64,000 nucleotides of DNA from Flavobacteriaceae bacterium UBA3339 (GCA_002360925.1 DERN01000014.1:62001-126000), one strand, 5' to 3'; counted from the first letter of the stretch, positions 46,261 to 54,809 are shown. The notes: a model not told the origin generated them from the sequence alone. Made by a program: numbers and translations.

Positions 46261-46941
46261 TTGTGTTAATTCATCAAAAACGCTTTGCATTCCAATTGTT
46301 GCTTTATTGGCAATTGTTTTAATCGATTTATTAAAAAAACGTGTATCCGCCGGATTTTGATCTATATAATAAATTTCCTTTGTATAATCGGCATAATCAA
46401 TCAATCCGGCAGCGGGATAAACTTGCAACGAAGTTCCAATAATCAATATAATATCCGCTTGGGCAACTTCTTTTATAGCGCGTTCCATTTCCGGAACTTG
46501 TTCTCCAAACCAAACAATATGCGGTCTTAACGAATGTCCTTTTTCATTTCTAGAATCAATCGTTAAATCCTTTTTCCAATCATAAATAAGAGTTTCATCT
46601 TCTAAACTTCGTACCTTAAACAACTCGCCGTGTAAGTGAATCACATTCGAACTTCCTGCGCGTTCATGCAAATCATCAACATTTTGTGTAATAATCGTAA
46701 TGTTAAAAAAACGTTCTAAATCAACCAAAATTTCGTGTGCTCTATTCGGATTTACTTCGTGAAGTTGACGTCGTCTTTGATTGTAAAAATCTAAAACTAA
46801 TTCCTTGTTTTTCACAAAACCATCATAACTGGCAACTTCCATTACATCATGTCCTTCCCACAAACCATCGGCATCTCTAAACGTTTTAATTCCGCTTTCT
46901 GCGCTAATTCCGGCTCCCGATAAAACGACCAATTTTTTCAT
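46246..46941 (-). CDS. cobB: Sir2-family NAD-dependent protein deacylase (CobB-like)
   Basis: 231-aa NAD-dependent lysine deacylase. NAD-binding LSGAGISAESGIKTFRDADGLW, TQNVDDLHERAG and catalytic His104 in HLHGE. Tyr53 and Arg56 in FYNQRRRQ fit the YxxR pair that in SIRT5 and CobB binds succinyl or malonyl groups. The zinc-binding cysteines of typical sirtuins are missing: no CxxC pair is present between HLHGE and VWFGE. Cytoplasmic. Convergent with GDPD and divergent from the TrmH gene. Confidence 0.92.
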   Translation of the reverse strand: MKKLVVLSGAGISAESGIKTFRDADGLWEGHDVMEVASYDGFVKNKELVLDFYNQRRRQLHEVNPNRAHEILVDLERFFNITIITQNVDDLHERAGSSNVIHLHGELFKVRSLEDETLIYDWKKDLTIDSRNEKGHSLRPHIVWFGEQVPEMERAIKEVAQADIILIIGTSLQVYPAAGLIDYADYTKEIYYIDQNPADTRFFNKSIKTIANKATIGMQSVFDELTQLKPF

Positions 46942-46956
46942 TGTATTTTCAAATGT

Positions 46957-46964
46957 TATCTTTG
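46957..46964 (+). promoter_or_regulatory. -7 promoter element of the second TrmH gene
   Basis: TATCTTTG (TAnnTTTG) lies 21 nt before the ATG at 46986, in the 44-bp divergent gap with the sirtuin gene. Confidence 0.4.
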
Positions 46965-46985
46965 TAGCTAATTTAATGAAATCGT

Positions 46986-47660
46986 ATGAATCTTAAAGAA
47001 TTATATGCCTACAAAGAATACTTGACGTATTTGGAAGGATTTATTACCGAAAACAGAAAATTGGGTTTTGAACGAGTTTTAGAAAATAGAACCAATCACT
47101 TTTGCATTGCTGTCGAAGATGTTTTTCAATTACACAATACAAGCGCGGTTATGAGAAGTTGCGAAGTTTTTGGAATTCAAAATTTACATGTAATCGAAGA
47201 GCGTTTTGGAAAAGATATTGACAAAGAAATTGCGATGGGAGCCGAAAAATGGGTCGATATTCATCGTTATCAAAGTAATTTGTCGTGCGTAAATACGTTG
47301 AGAGAAAAAGGATATCAGATTGTAGCAACAACACCGCATGCCGAAGCAAGTTTTTTAGAAGATTTTGATATAACGAAACCTTCTGCTATCTTTTTTGGAA
47401 CTGAAAAACTAGGATTATCAAACGAAATCATGAATGAAGCAGATACTTTTATTAAAATTCCGATGGTTGGTTTTACAGAAAGTTTGAATATTTCAGTTTC
47501 GGCAGCGATTATCATTCAAGATATTACAAATCGATTAAGAAACTCTTCAATTGATTGGAAATTATCTGAAGCTCAACTTTTAGAAAAAAAGATTGATTGG
47601 GCTCGAAAATCTATAAAAGATATTGACTTTATTACCGAACGTTTTTTTCAACAGTCATAA
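46986..47660 (+). CDS. trmH: TrmH-type tRNA (guanosine-2'-O)-methyltransferase
   Basis: 224-aa SpoU-class methyltransferase. Motif 1 HNTSAVMRSCEVFGI, motif 2 FFGTEKLGLSNEIM and motif 3 IPMVGFTESLNISVSAAI are in the canonical TrmH order, and the basic C-terminal helix (KIDWARKSIK) is present. The NTSAVMR-type motif 1 and short length fit the Gm18 tRNA methyltransferase rather than the rRNA enzymes. This is the second SpoU paralogue here. Confidence 0.9.
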   Translation: MNLKELYAYKEYLTYLEGFITENRKLGFERVLENRTNHFCIAVEDVFQLHNTSAVMRSCEVFGIQNLHVIEERFGKDIDKEIAMGAEKWVDIHRYQSNLSCVNTLREKGYQIVATTPHAEASFLEDFDITKPSAIFFGTEKLGLSNEIMNEADTFIKIPMVGFTESLNISVSAAIIIQDITNRLRNSSIDWKLSEAQLLEKKIDWARKSIKDIDFITERFFQQS

Positions 47661-47662
47661 AA

Positions 47663-47692
47663 AAAGAGGGTCTATCGAAATAGATCCTCTTT
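47663..47692 (-). terminator. Leftward-reading terminator between TrmH and the 2OG oxygenase genes
   Basis: A 13-bp stem with one G-T pair (AAAGAGGGTCTAT / ATAGATCCTCTTT) and a CGAA tetraloop. The long T run is on the minus strand (CTCTTTTTTT), while the plus strand has only TTT followed by AATAA. It therefore fits best as a terminator for transcripts from the right, i.e. the oxygenase gene or a small RNA. Confidence 0.75.
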
Positions 47693-47758
47693 AATAACCA
47701 AAAAAAACACTTATGAAAAACTCTTATTCTATTACTTTCTTACTTGTAAGTAGATGAG
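47663..47758 (-). ncRNA. Candidate small RNA or 3' UTR-derived transcript
   Basis: On the minus strand a TATATTTG element (47765-47772) is followed about 70-100 bp later by the strong leftward terminator at 47663-47692, with no credible reading frame between them (the only ATG gives 7 codons). TTTG boxes lie 16 and 21 nt upstream of the -7 element. The region also lies within the 3' flank of the 2OG oxygenase gene, so it could simply be a long 3' UTR. Confidence 0.3.
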
Positions 47759-47764
47759 TTCATA

Positions 47765-47772
47765 CAAATATA
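47765..47772 (-). promoter_or_regulatory. Internal -7 promoter element in the oxygenase 3' flank
   Basis: TATATTTG on the minus strand, an exact TAnnTTTG match, 32 bp past the stop of the oxygenase gene and reading away from it. Confidence 0.35.
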
Positions 47773-47803
47773 TGATATTATTTTTAATCAAACCAAAAAA
47801 GAA

Positions 47804-48754
47804 TTACTTTTTAATTAAACCTAATTCAATTAGTCTTTCAGTAAGGAATTCTCCAGCTGTAATATTTTCAAATTGTTTCGGGTTATTCTCATCAATACAA
47901 TTCTCTAAACAGTTTAAAGGCATACTACTAATCGGATGCATAAAAAAAGGAATAGAAAAACGTGAAGTTCCCCACAATTCTCTCGGCGGATTCACAACTT
48001 GATGAATAGTAGATTTTAGTTTATTATTCGTGTGTCTCGAAAGCATATCGCCAACATTAATGACCAATTCGTCTTCTGCGGCAATTGCATCGATCCATTC
48101 TCCATCGTGATTTTGAACTTGAAGTCCTTTTCCTTGAGCTCCCATTAACAACGTAATTAAATTAATATCGCCGTGAGCTGCTGCGCGAACTGCATCTTTT
48201 GGTTCTTCGGTAATAGGAGGGTAATGAATTGGTCTTAAAATTGAATTTCCATTTTTTATGTAATTGTCAAAATAAAATTCATCTAAACCTAGATAAATTG
48301 CTAAAGCTCTTAAAACATAAACGCCTGTTTTTTCAAGCATTTTATAAGCTTCTTTTCCGGCAATATTAAATTCTGGTAATTCTTTTACAACAACATTTTC
48401 AGGATATTGCGCTTTTAATTCTGGATTATCTTCAACATATTGTCCAAAATGCCAGAATTCTTTTAAATCGGATGTTTTTCGTCCTTTTGCAGTTTCTTTT
48501 CCGAACGAAACGTAGCCTCGCTGACCACCAATTCCAGGAATTTCATATTTTTCTTTTGTTTCTAAAGGAAGATTAAAGAAATTTCGAACTTGTTGATAAA
48601 GAAGTTGAACCAACTCGTCGTCTAAAAAATGACCTTTTAATGCTACGAAACCTATTTCTTCGTAGGCTTTACCGATTTCATTTACAAATTTTTGTTTGCG
48701 TACCGGATCATCCGATAGGAAATCACGCAAGTCAACACTTGGTATGTTTTGCAT
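47804..48754 (-). CDS. Isopenicillin N synthase-like 2-oxoglutarate/Fe(II) oxygenase
   Basis: 316 aa with the DIOX_N region (SVDLRDFLSDD, EEIGFVALKGH) and the 2OG-FeII_Oxy core. The iron ligands are His194 and Asp196 (AAHGDINLITLL) and His251 (STIHQVVN); Arg265 and Ser267 (RFSIPFF) bind the 2-oxoglutarate carboxylate. Fold and motifs are intact, so it should be active, but the substrate is unknown. Stand-alone gene, separated by 63 bp from the TetR gene and followed by a leftward terminator about 110 bp away. Confidence 0.9.
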   Translation of the reverse strand: MQNIPSVDLRDFLSDDPVRKQKFVNEIGKAYEEIGFVALKGHFLDDELVQLLYQQVRNFFNLPLETKEKYEIPGIGGQRGYVSFGKETAKGRKTSDLKEFWHFGQYVEDNPELKAQYPENVVVKELPEFNIAGKEAYKMLEKTGVYVLRALAIYLGLDEFYFDNYIKNGNSILRPIHYPPITEEPKDAVRAAAHGDINLITLLMGAQGKGLQVQNHDGEWIDAIAAEDELVINVGDMLSRHTNNKLKSTIHQVVNPPRELWGTSRFSIPFFMHPISSMPLNCLENCIDENNPKQFENITAGEFLTERLIELGLIKK

Positions 48755-48817
48755 GTGTAAGCTTGTTTAAGAAGCAAATTTATTAAATTATGAACAAAAA
48801 GATGTTAATAACTCTAT

Positions 48818-49489
48818 TTACTTTCTTTCAATACTTTCAAAAGCAGTATACAAAATATATTCAATTGTTTTACTGATTTCGTTTTTGTCATGTTCAATAT
48901 TAATATCTAAACCGCAAAACAAACTTCCATTAATTTTTCCGTGCAATGAAAGGTAATAAATACCCGAAATAAGCAATGCAATTACAGCTCGAATGTTAAC
49001 AGGAGCATCTTTATATTCACTTTCAAAAAGCTGAAAAAGTCCTTCGCCCATTTCTTCACGTTTATCAGCAAGATTTCTTAAAAAAGATTTGTTTTCACCA
49101 ATCTCCCAATGAATAATTCTTTGTAACACACTGTCGTTTAACAAAGTATTAAGTTGATGTTGAAGTAAAGCATTAATATGTTCCTTTTTGATTTTAGGAG
49201 AAGTAAATAGTTCTTTAATGGAATCTTGCGCTGTATATTTCCAAAAATCACGTTGCGTAATAAACTCTTCAATCAAGTTGTCTACACTTCCAAAATATGT
49301 CCAAACCAAACTTTTATCTACACCAGATTCTTTAGCAATACTTGAGGCATTTAAACCTGTATATCCTTTTTTAGAAATAACACGACCAACAGCCTGAACC
49401 ATTTTAGCTTTAGTTCGTTCTTTATCTTTAATTTTTCCCGAAGTTCTTTTTCTAGGTTTTTTTTCCTTTTCGTTTGGATTTGACTCCAT
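48818..49489 (-). CDS. TetR/AcrR-family transcriptional regulator
   Basis: 223 aa. The helix-turn-helix is at about 30-70 (KMVQAVGRVISKKGYTGLNA then SSIAKESGVDKSLVWTYFGS). A basic N-terminal tail (EKEKKPRKRTSGKIKDKERT) precedes it. The C-terminal ligand-binding half is unlike named subfamilies. Its likely targets are itself or the adjacent E1 dehydrogenase or oxygenase; no clear operator palindrome was found. Its promoter is about 150 bp upstream, and a terminator hairpin sits in the leader. Confidence 0.9.
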   Translation of the reverse strand: MESNPNEKEKKPRKRTSGKIKDKERTKAKMVQAVGRVISKKGYTGLNASSIAKESGVDKSLVWTYFGSVDNLIEEFITQRDFWKYTAQDSIKELFTSPKIKKEHINALLQHQLNTLLNDSVLQRIIHWEIGENKSFLRNLADKREEMGEGLFQLFESEYKDAPVNIRAVIALLISGIYYLSLHGKINGSLFCGLDINIEHDKNEISKTIEYILYTAFESIERK

Positions 49490-49523
49490 TTTAAGTCAGT
49501 TAAATTTCAGGCAATTATAATAC

Positions 49524-49558
49524 AAAAAGCTGATTCTTTATTCAAGAATCAGCTTTTT
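49524..49558. terminator. Strong terminator hairpin in the TetR leader / tetR-E1 gap
   Basis: A 15-bp perfect stem (AAAAAGCTGATTCTT / AAGAATCAGCTTTTT) with a 5-nt loop, followed by at least eight T on the plus strand and five on the minus strand. It lies 35 bp before the tetR ATG, between two divergent genes, so it terminates no obvious gene. It is bidirectional in principle. Confidence 0.8.
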
Positions 49559-49643
49559 TTTCATAACAACTGTTTTCTTACAAAACATGTAACAACAAAA
49601 ATTTCGCTTTTTAAGTGTTTTGTGATTAAAGTGAAATATGGCA

Positions 49644-49651
49644 CAAATGTA
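49644..49651 (-). promoter_or_regulatory. -7 promoter element for tetR
   Basis: TACATTTG on the minus strand (TAnnTTTG), 154 bp before the tetR ATG. The same 8-mer is used in the marR-fad promoter. The remaining gap to the E1 start (about 130 bp) contains AT-rich sequence with no further clear signals. Confidence 0.4.
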
Positions 49652-49784
49652 AACATTCCTTTGAAAAAAAAAAATAAATTTCTCTGTATAGTGAAAAATT
49701 TATTCATTAAAAATGAAACAAAATCAATCTTATTTTATGCTTAAAAAATTAGTATTTTAGGGGCGAAATAATAAAACCAGATTT

Positions 49785-51761
49785 ATGAATCTTGAATCTA
49801 ATGCTTTAACCAAAGAAGTTTTAATTGATTTATACAAAAAACTACTAAAACCAAGATTAATAGAAGAGAAAATGCTGATCCTGATTCGTCAGGGAAAAGT
49901 TTCAAAATGGTTCTCTGGAATTGGTCAAGAAGCCATTTCGGTTGGTGTAACTTCTATTCTTCATAACGACGAATATATTTTGCCAATGCACCGCAATTTA
50001 GGTGTTTTTACAAGTCGTGATATTCCTTTAAGTCGATTGTTTTCGCAATGGCAAGGAAAAGCAAACGGATTTACAAAAGGGCGCGACAGATCGTTCCATT
50101 TCGGAACACAAGAATATCATATTGTAGGAATGATTTCGCATTTGGGACCTCAATTAGGAATTGCAGACGGAATTGCGCTTGCACATAAATTGCGAAAAGA
50201 AAATAAAATAACCGCGGTTTTTACAGGAGAAGGAGCCACTTCTGAAGGCGATTTTCACGAAGCATTAAATGTAGCCGCTGTTTGGGATTTGCCTGTTATG
50301 TTCATTATCGAAAATAATGGATATGGACTTTCTACGCCAACTCGCGAACAATATAAATGCGAAAATTTAGCTGATAAAGGGATTGGTTACGGAATTGAAA
50401 GCCATATTTTAGATGGAAATAACATTCTGGAAGTTTACACAACTTTATCTGAAATTGCAGAAGATATGCGCCAGAATCCGCGTCCGGTTTTAATTGAAAT
50501 GAAAACGTTTCGTATGCGTGGACATGAAGAGGCGAGTGGCGTTAAATATGTTCCGCAAGAACTTTTTGATGAATGGAAAATTAAAGATCCAATTGCTCGT
50601 TTTAAAACGTATTTAGAAGGAGAAGGTTTTTTATCGGAAGAGTTAGATACAAAGATTCACAAAGAATTAAAAGAAGAAATTGATCTTCATTGGAAAATAA
50701 CACAAGACGAAGTTTCGATAGAAGCTGTTTTAGAAAATGAACTAAATGATGTGTATAAACCATACGAATATCAACATTTTGAACCGAGTTCCGAAACAAA
50801 AAGCTTACGTTTTATTGATGCCATTTCGCAAAGTTTAAAACAATCGTTCGAACGTCATCAAAATTTGGTGATTATGGGACAAGATATTGCAGAATATGGC
50901 GGAGCTTTTAAAGTTACCGAAGGTTTTGTAAATGATTTTGGAAAAGAACGTATTCGAAATACACCTATTTGCGAAAGTATTATTGTTTCTACCGCAGCCG
51001 GACTTTCGATCAATAAATACAAAGCAATTGTAGAAATGCAATTTGCCGATTTCGTTTCAACCGGATTCAATCCTATTGTAAATTTATTAGCAAAACAACA
51101 TTATCGTTGGAATGAAAATGCCGATGTTGTGGTTCGTATGCCTTGCGGAGCCGGAACAGGAGCTGGACCTTTCCATTCGCAAACAAACGAAGCTTGGTTT
51201 ACAAAAACTCCGGGATTAAAAGTGGTTTATCCTGCTTTTCCTGTCGATGCAAAAGGTTTGTTGAATACCGCAATTAACGATCCTAATCCGGTTATTTATT
51301 TCGAACATAAAGCGTTGTACAGAAGTATTTCGCAAGAAGTTCCCGAAAATTATTATACCATTCCGTTCGGAAAAGCCTCTTTATTAAAAGAAGGAAATGA
51401 TGTTACCATTATTTCGTACGGAGCCGGAGTTCATTGGGCTTTAGAAACCTTAGAAAAACATTCGGATATTTCGGCAGATTTAATCGATTTGCGAAGTTTA
51501 CAACCTTTAGATTATGAAACGATTCAAAAATCGATTCAAAAAACAAATAAAGTCATCATTTTACAAGAAGATTCTTTGTTTGGCGGAATTGCAAGTGATC
51601 TTTCGGCTTGGATTATGGAAAATTGTTTTGCGTATTTAGATGCACCAGTAAAACGTGTTGGAAGCATAGAAACGCCCATTCCTTTCATGAAAAATTTGGA
51701 AGATCAATATTTACCGAAACAACGTTTTGAAAAAGAATTATTAGTACTTTTACAGTTTTAA
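49785..51761 (+). CDS. Fused alpha/beta E1 component of a 2-oxoacid dehydrogenase complex
   Basis: 658-aa thiamine-diphosphate-dependent decarboxylase in which the alpha and beta chains are joined. The alpha half (about 1-320) has the E1-alpha signature KWFSGIGQEAISVG, the ThDP motif GEGATSEGDFHEAL and IIENNGYGLSTP. The beta half (about 335-658) has VIMGQDIAEYGGAFKVTEGF, RIRNTPICESIIVSTAAGL and MPCGAGTGAGPFHSQ. Fused E1 of this kind in Bacteroidota is usually assigned to branched-chain or pyruvate oxidation, which cannot be told apart here. No E2 or E3 gene is adjacent. It is followed by purC with 16 bp between. Confidence 0.93.
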   Translation: MNLESNALTKEVLIDLYKKLLKPRLIEEKMLILIRQGKVSKWFSGIGQEAISVGVTSILHNDEYILPMHRNLGVFTSRDIPLSRLFSQWQGKANGFTKGRDRSFHFGTQEYHIVGMISHLGPQLGIADGIALAHKLRKENKITAVFTGEGATSEGDFHEALNVAAVWDLPVMFIIENNGYGLSTPTREQYKCENLADKGIGYGIESHILDGNNILEVYTTLSEIAEDMRQNPRPVLIEMKTFRMRGHEEASGVKYVPQELFDEWKIKDPIARFKTYLEGEGFLSEELDTKIHKELKEEIDLHWKITQDEVSIEAVLENELNDVYKPYEYQHFEPSSETKSLRFIDAISQSLKQSFERHQNLVIMGQDIAEYGGAFKVTEGFVNDFGKERIRNTPICESIIVSTAAGLSINKYKAIVEMQFADFVSTGFNPIVNLLAKQHYRWNENADVVVRMPCGAGTGAGPFHSQTNEAWFTKTPGLKVVYPAFPVDAKGLLNTAINDPNPVIYFEHKALYRSISQEVPENYYTIPFGKASLLKEGNDVTIISYGAGVHWALETLEKHSDISADLIDLRSLQPLDYETIQKSIQKTNKVIILQEDSLFGGIASDLSAWIMENCFAYLDAPVKRVGSIETPIPFMKNLEDQYLPKQRFEKELLVLLQF

Positions 51762-51777
51762 ATAACACAACAAACAA

Positions 51778-52734
51778 ATGAAAACGATCACCTCTTCGAA
51801 CTTTAATTTTCCAGGACAAAAATCGGTATATAAAGGAAAAGTACGCGAAGTTTATAACATTAACGACAACTTATTAGTCATGATTGCAACCGACCGTTTA
51901 TCGGCTTTCGACGTGATCATGCCAAAAGGAATTCCTTATAAAGGTCAGATTTTAAATCAAATTGCAACAAAATTCATGCAACTTACAGAGGATATTGTTC
52001 CAAATTGGTTGGTTGCAACTCCAGATCCCAACGTTGCAGTTGGTCATTTGTGCGATCCTTTTAAAGTAGAAATGGTTATTCGCGGATATCTTTCTGGTCA
52101 TGCGGCTCGTGAATATAATGCGGGGAAACGTGTTTTATGCGGAGTTGAAATGGCAGAAGGAATGAAAGAAAACGATCAGTTTCCTGAACCAATTATTACG
52201 CCTACAACAAAAGCTGCTGTTGGAACACACGACGAAGATATTTCGAGAGAAGCTATTTTAGAACAAGGAATTGTTTCGAAAGAAGATTACGAAGTTTTAG
52301 AAAAATATACGAGAGCTTTATATAAAAGAGGATCAGAAATTGCTGCTTCGCGCGGTTTGATTTTAGTTGATACAAAATACGAATTCGGTAAAACAAAAGA
52401 CGGAAAAATTGTTTTAATCGACGAAATCCATACTCCGGATTCTTCTCGTTATTTTTATGCAGACGGATACGCAGAACGTCAAGCTAAAGGAGAAGATCAA
52501 AAACAATTGTCGAAAGAATTTGTTCGTCAATGGTTGATTTCAAACGGATTTCAAGGCAAAGAAGGACAACAAATTCCGGAAATGACTGATGAATATATCG
52601 AGACCGTTTCAGATCGTTATATTGAATTATACGAAAATATTTTAGGCGAAACATTTGTTAAAGCCGACGTTTCGAACATTCAAGAACGTATCGAAAATAA
52701 TGTAAACGAATTTTTAGCAAAATACTCAAAATAA
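51778..52734 (+). CDS. purC: Phosphoribosylaminoimidazole-succinocarboxamide synthase (SAICAR synthase)
   Basis: 318 aa, the eukaryote/yeast-length form of SAICAR synthase, catalysing ATP-dependent addition of aspartate to CAIR in purine synthesis. KSVYKGKVREVYNIND (about 15-30), ATDRLSAFDVIMP, GYLSGHAAREYNAG, FPEPIITPTTKA and IDEIHTPDSSRYFYADGY are visible. Followed 2 bp later by a nitroreductase gene; together with E1 possibly one transcription unit. Confidence 0.97.
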   Translation: MKTITSSNFNFPGQKSVYKGKVREVYNINDNLLVMIATDRLSAFDVIMPKGIPYKGQILNQIATKFMQLTEDIVPNWLVATPDPNVAVGHLCDPFKVEMVIRGYLSGHAAREYNAGKRVLCGVEMAEGMKENDQFPEPIITPTTKAAVGTHDEDISREAILEQGIVSKEDYEVLEKYTRALYKRGSEIAASRGLILVDTKYEFGKTKDGKIVLIDEIHTPDSSRYFYADGYAERQAKGEDQKQLSKEFVRQWLISNGFQGKEGQQIPEMTDEYIETVSDRYIELYENILGETFVKADVSNIQERIENNVNEFLAKYSK

Positions 52735-52735
52735 T

Positions 52736-53368
52736 ATGTCTATTATTCCTGCTTTGCAATGGCGTTATGCCACCAAAAAAATGAATGGTGAAAAAGTATC
52801 GCAAAAGCACATCGATTCTATTTTAGAAGCTATTCGATTAACTCCGACTTCTTCTGGTTTACAGCCTTTTGAAGTTTTTGTTATCAGCAATCAGGAAATA
52901 AAGGAAAAGATAAAAAGAGTCGCTTATAATCAAGCACAGATTACAGATTGTTCGCATTTACTGGTTTTTACTGCTTGGAATCATTACACAGTTGATCGAA
53001 TTACCTATTATTTCGATCATTATGAAAAAGAACGCGAATTGCCCAAAGGTTTTTCAGACGGATATAAAAACGGCGTCATGAAGCAATTAACTTCCATGAC
53101 AATAGATCGACAGTTCGAACACGCTGCCCGACAAGTTTATATTGCATTAGGAATGGCTTTAACCGAAATTGCAACTTTAGAAATTGATTCTATTCCGATG
53201 GAAGGTTTCGTAAATAACGAATTAGACGCTATTTTAGAATTAGATCAAAAGCATTTAAAAAGCGTTGTTATTTTACCAATTGGTTATCGCGATGCCGAAA
53301 ATGACTGGCAATCTGAGTTAAAAAAAGTTCGTAAAACAAAAGAAGATTTGTTTACGTTTATAGAATAA
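52736..53368 (+). CDS. FMN-dependent nitroreductase family NAD(P)H oxidoreductase
   Basis: 210-aa nitroreductase-fold protein, with the FMN-binding start WRYATKKMNGEKVSQ, RLTPTSSGLQPFEVFVI, then IALGMALTEIATLEIDSIPM and ILPIGYRDAENDW. It resembles the NfsB-like group; the physiological substrate is unknown. Ends at a strong terminator. Confidence 0.92.
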   Translation: MSIIPALQWRYATKKMNGEKVSQKHIDSILEAIRLTPTSSGLQPFEVFVISNQEIKEKIKRVAYNQAQITDCSHLLVFTAWNHYTVDRITYYFDHYEKERELPKGFSDGYKNGVMKQLTSMTIDRQFEHAARQVYIALGMALTEIATLEIDSIPMEGFVNNELDAILELDQKHLKSVVILPIGYRDAENDWQSELKKVRKTKEDLFTFIE

Positions 53369-53370
53369 TA

Positions 53371-53395
53371 AAAACAGAACCTTGTGTTCTGTTTT
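53371..53395 (+). terminator. Terminator after the E1-purC-nitroreductase unit
   Basis: A 10-bp perfect stem (AAAACAGAAC / GTTCTGTTTT) with a 5-nt loop and a T7 run, 2 bp past the stop. Confidence 0.92.
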
Positions 53396-53452
53396 TTTGT
53401 ATTTTTAAATCCAACTATAAAACGTATATTTAAACAACTAAAAACATTTCTA

Positions 53453-53638
53453 ATGAAAAAGACAACTAAATATCAAAAAGAAAAATGGTATGAAATTCCA
53501 AACTTATTAGATTTTGCCATTGTGTTAATTCCACCGATTGTTTTTTTAGGAATCTATAAAAAGAGTAATAAAGCACAACGTTTAGCTTTAGTAAGCCTAG
53601 CAATTATAATTCCGATTTGTATTGTGATAATAAATTAA
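53453..53638 (+). CDS. Small two-helix membrane protein
   Basis: 61 aa from the ATG at 53453 (MKKTTKYQKEKW); the frame is open upstream but that part overlaps a terminator. Two membrane helices (FAIVLIPPIVFLGIY and ALVSLAIIIPICIVI) are joined by a basic loop (KKSNKAQR). No family recognised. It has no visible -7 box of its own. Confidence 0.65.
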   Translation: MKKTTKYQKEKWYEIPNLLDFAIVLIPPIVFLGIYKKSNKAQRLALVSLAIIIPICIVIIN

Positions 53639-53664
53639 AAAGCTTCCCGAAAAAGGAAGCTTTT
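53637..53664. terminator. Bidirectional terminator between convergent genes
   Basis: An 11-bp stem (AAAAAGCTTCC paired with GGAAGCTTTT plus one more) with a 7-nt loop, overlapping the last codon of the small membrane protein gene and ending 5 bp before the stop of the convergent nucleoid-protein gene. Confidence 0.75.
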
Positions 53665-53669
53665 AGTTT

Positions 53670-54728
53670 TTATTGTTTTTGTTCTTTATTGAAGTAAACC
53701 AAATAATAATACATTTGTTTTTCTTCATCCCAACCTTTTTCGATGAATTTTTCGGCTGATTCCGGATTGATAAAATCCAATTTTATTTGAACGTTCGTAT
53801 CTAAATTAATCACGTTTTTAATCTTTTTACGAGCATCGGTTACTGCATTATTCGCAATTGGGAAAGACGAAACATCTTCTATACTGTATTTTTCTCCGCG
53901 ATCGGTTTTATAGTTTTTAAATTCCATTTGAATATCGGGATTGTCGATTACTTCGTTAATGAAATTTTCTTCCTCGAATTCATCATTCTTAGCGAAATAA
54001 TTCACAGAACGATTCATAAACATTACTTCTTCCTTTTTATCTTCGGCAGGTAAAACTACTTCTTTTGCAAAATCCTGAACAAATTTCAAGTATTTTTTCG
54101 TCATAAAATTTTCGTCCTCAAAAGCATCAACCGATAAAAAATGCTCTAACCAATAACGCGCATCGTATCTGTTACTATCAACCGTTAAAATCTTATATCC
54201 TTCTTCTTTTTTATAATTAAAAATGATACAACCTTTATCTAATTTCGATAAGTTAACACCTTGTTGCAAAATCATATCCAGATTGCTTGTGTTTTCTTCG
54301 AATTGAAGGAAATCGGCTTTTAATTCGCTTTTAAAAATTCCGATTGCATCTACCGGATTATTATCAATAGTTAAATGCGTTAAATAAGTCACATAAACTT
54401 CTCCGTTTTTAATATGCGGATGATTCGATTGTTCGAATAAATGTTTCGTGATTTTTTTAGAAACTTCATGAACATTGCTTGGATTTGCAAAAATCTCGTT
54501 CGCAAAATTGTACATATCGTTGTATTCTAAATCTACATCGTGCGCAAACTGATAATAATTTTCTTCTTTTTCACGAAAAGGTTTAAAAAAATACTCTTTC
54601 AATAACGGAGCAATTTCATCGTTGATCGTTCCTGGTGTTTCAGAAAGAAAAATAGCTTCATTTCTACTTTTGTTTCCTACGCGATGTATCGATAAAGATT
54701 CAATCTGAGTATTGAATAAATTAATCAT
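53670..54728 (-). CDS. Nucleoid-associated protein, YejK/NdpA-like
   Basis: 352-aa protein of the NdpA family. The start MINLFNTQIESLSIHRVGNK is characteristic, and the C-terminal half contains LDFINPESAEKFIEKGWDEE. Family members bind DNA and associate with the nucleoid in Gram-negative bacteria. Soluble, cytoplasmic. Convergent with the small membrane protein gene. Confidence 0.88.
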   Translation of the reverse strand: MINLFNTQIESLSIHRVGNKSRNEAIFLSETPGTINDEIAPLLKEYFFKPFREKEENYYQFAHDVDLEYNDMYNFANEIFANPSNVHEVSKKITKHLFEQSNHPHIKNGEVYVTYLTHLTIDNNPVDAIGIFKSELKADFLQFEENTSNLDMILQQGVNLSKLDKGCIIFNYKKEEGYKILTVDSNRYDARYWLEHFLSVDAFEDENFMTKKYLKFVQDFAKEVVLPAEDKKEEVMFMNRSVNYFAKNDEFEEENFINEVIDNPDIQMEFKNYKTDRGEKYSIEDVSSFPIANNAVTDARKKIKNVINLDTNVQIKLDFINPESAEKFIEKGWDEEKQMYYYLVYFNKEQKQ

Positions 54729-54755
54729 AGTTTTTAAGGTAAAAAATGTTAGGCA

Positions 54756-54786
54756 AAAAAAGAAAACCTTTTGAGTTTTCTTTTTT
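54756..54786 (-). terminator. Terminator of the acidic-tail protein gene
   Basis: A 12-bp stem (AAAAAAGAAAAC / GTTTTCTTTTTT) with a 7-nt loop and a T-rich tail on the minus strand, 24 bp past the stop. Confidence 0.7.
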
Positions 54787-54809
54787 AGAATTTTATATTG
54801 TTGAATGAA

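Noticed and set aside
47713..47757. 14-codon plus-strand frame beginning MKNSYSITF
   Set aside because: Too short, with no ribosome signal or promoter, and the strand arrangement favours a minus-strand transcript here.
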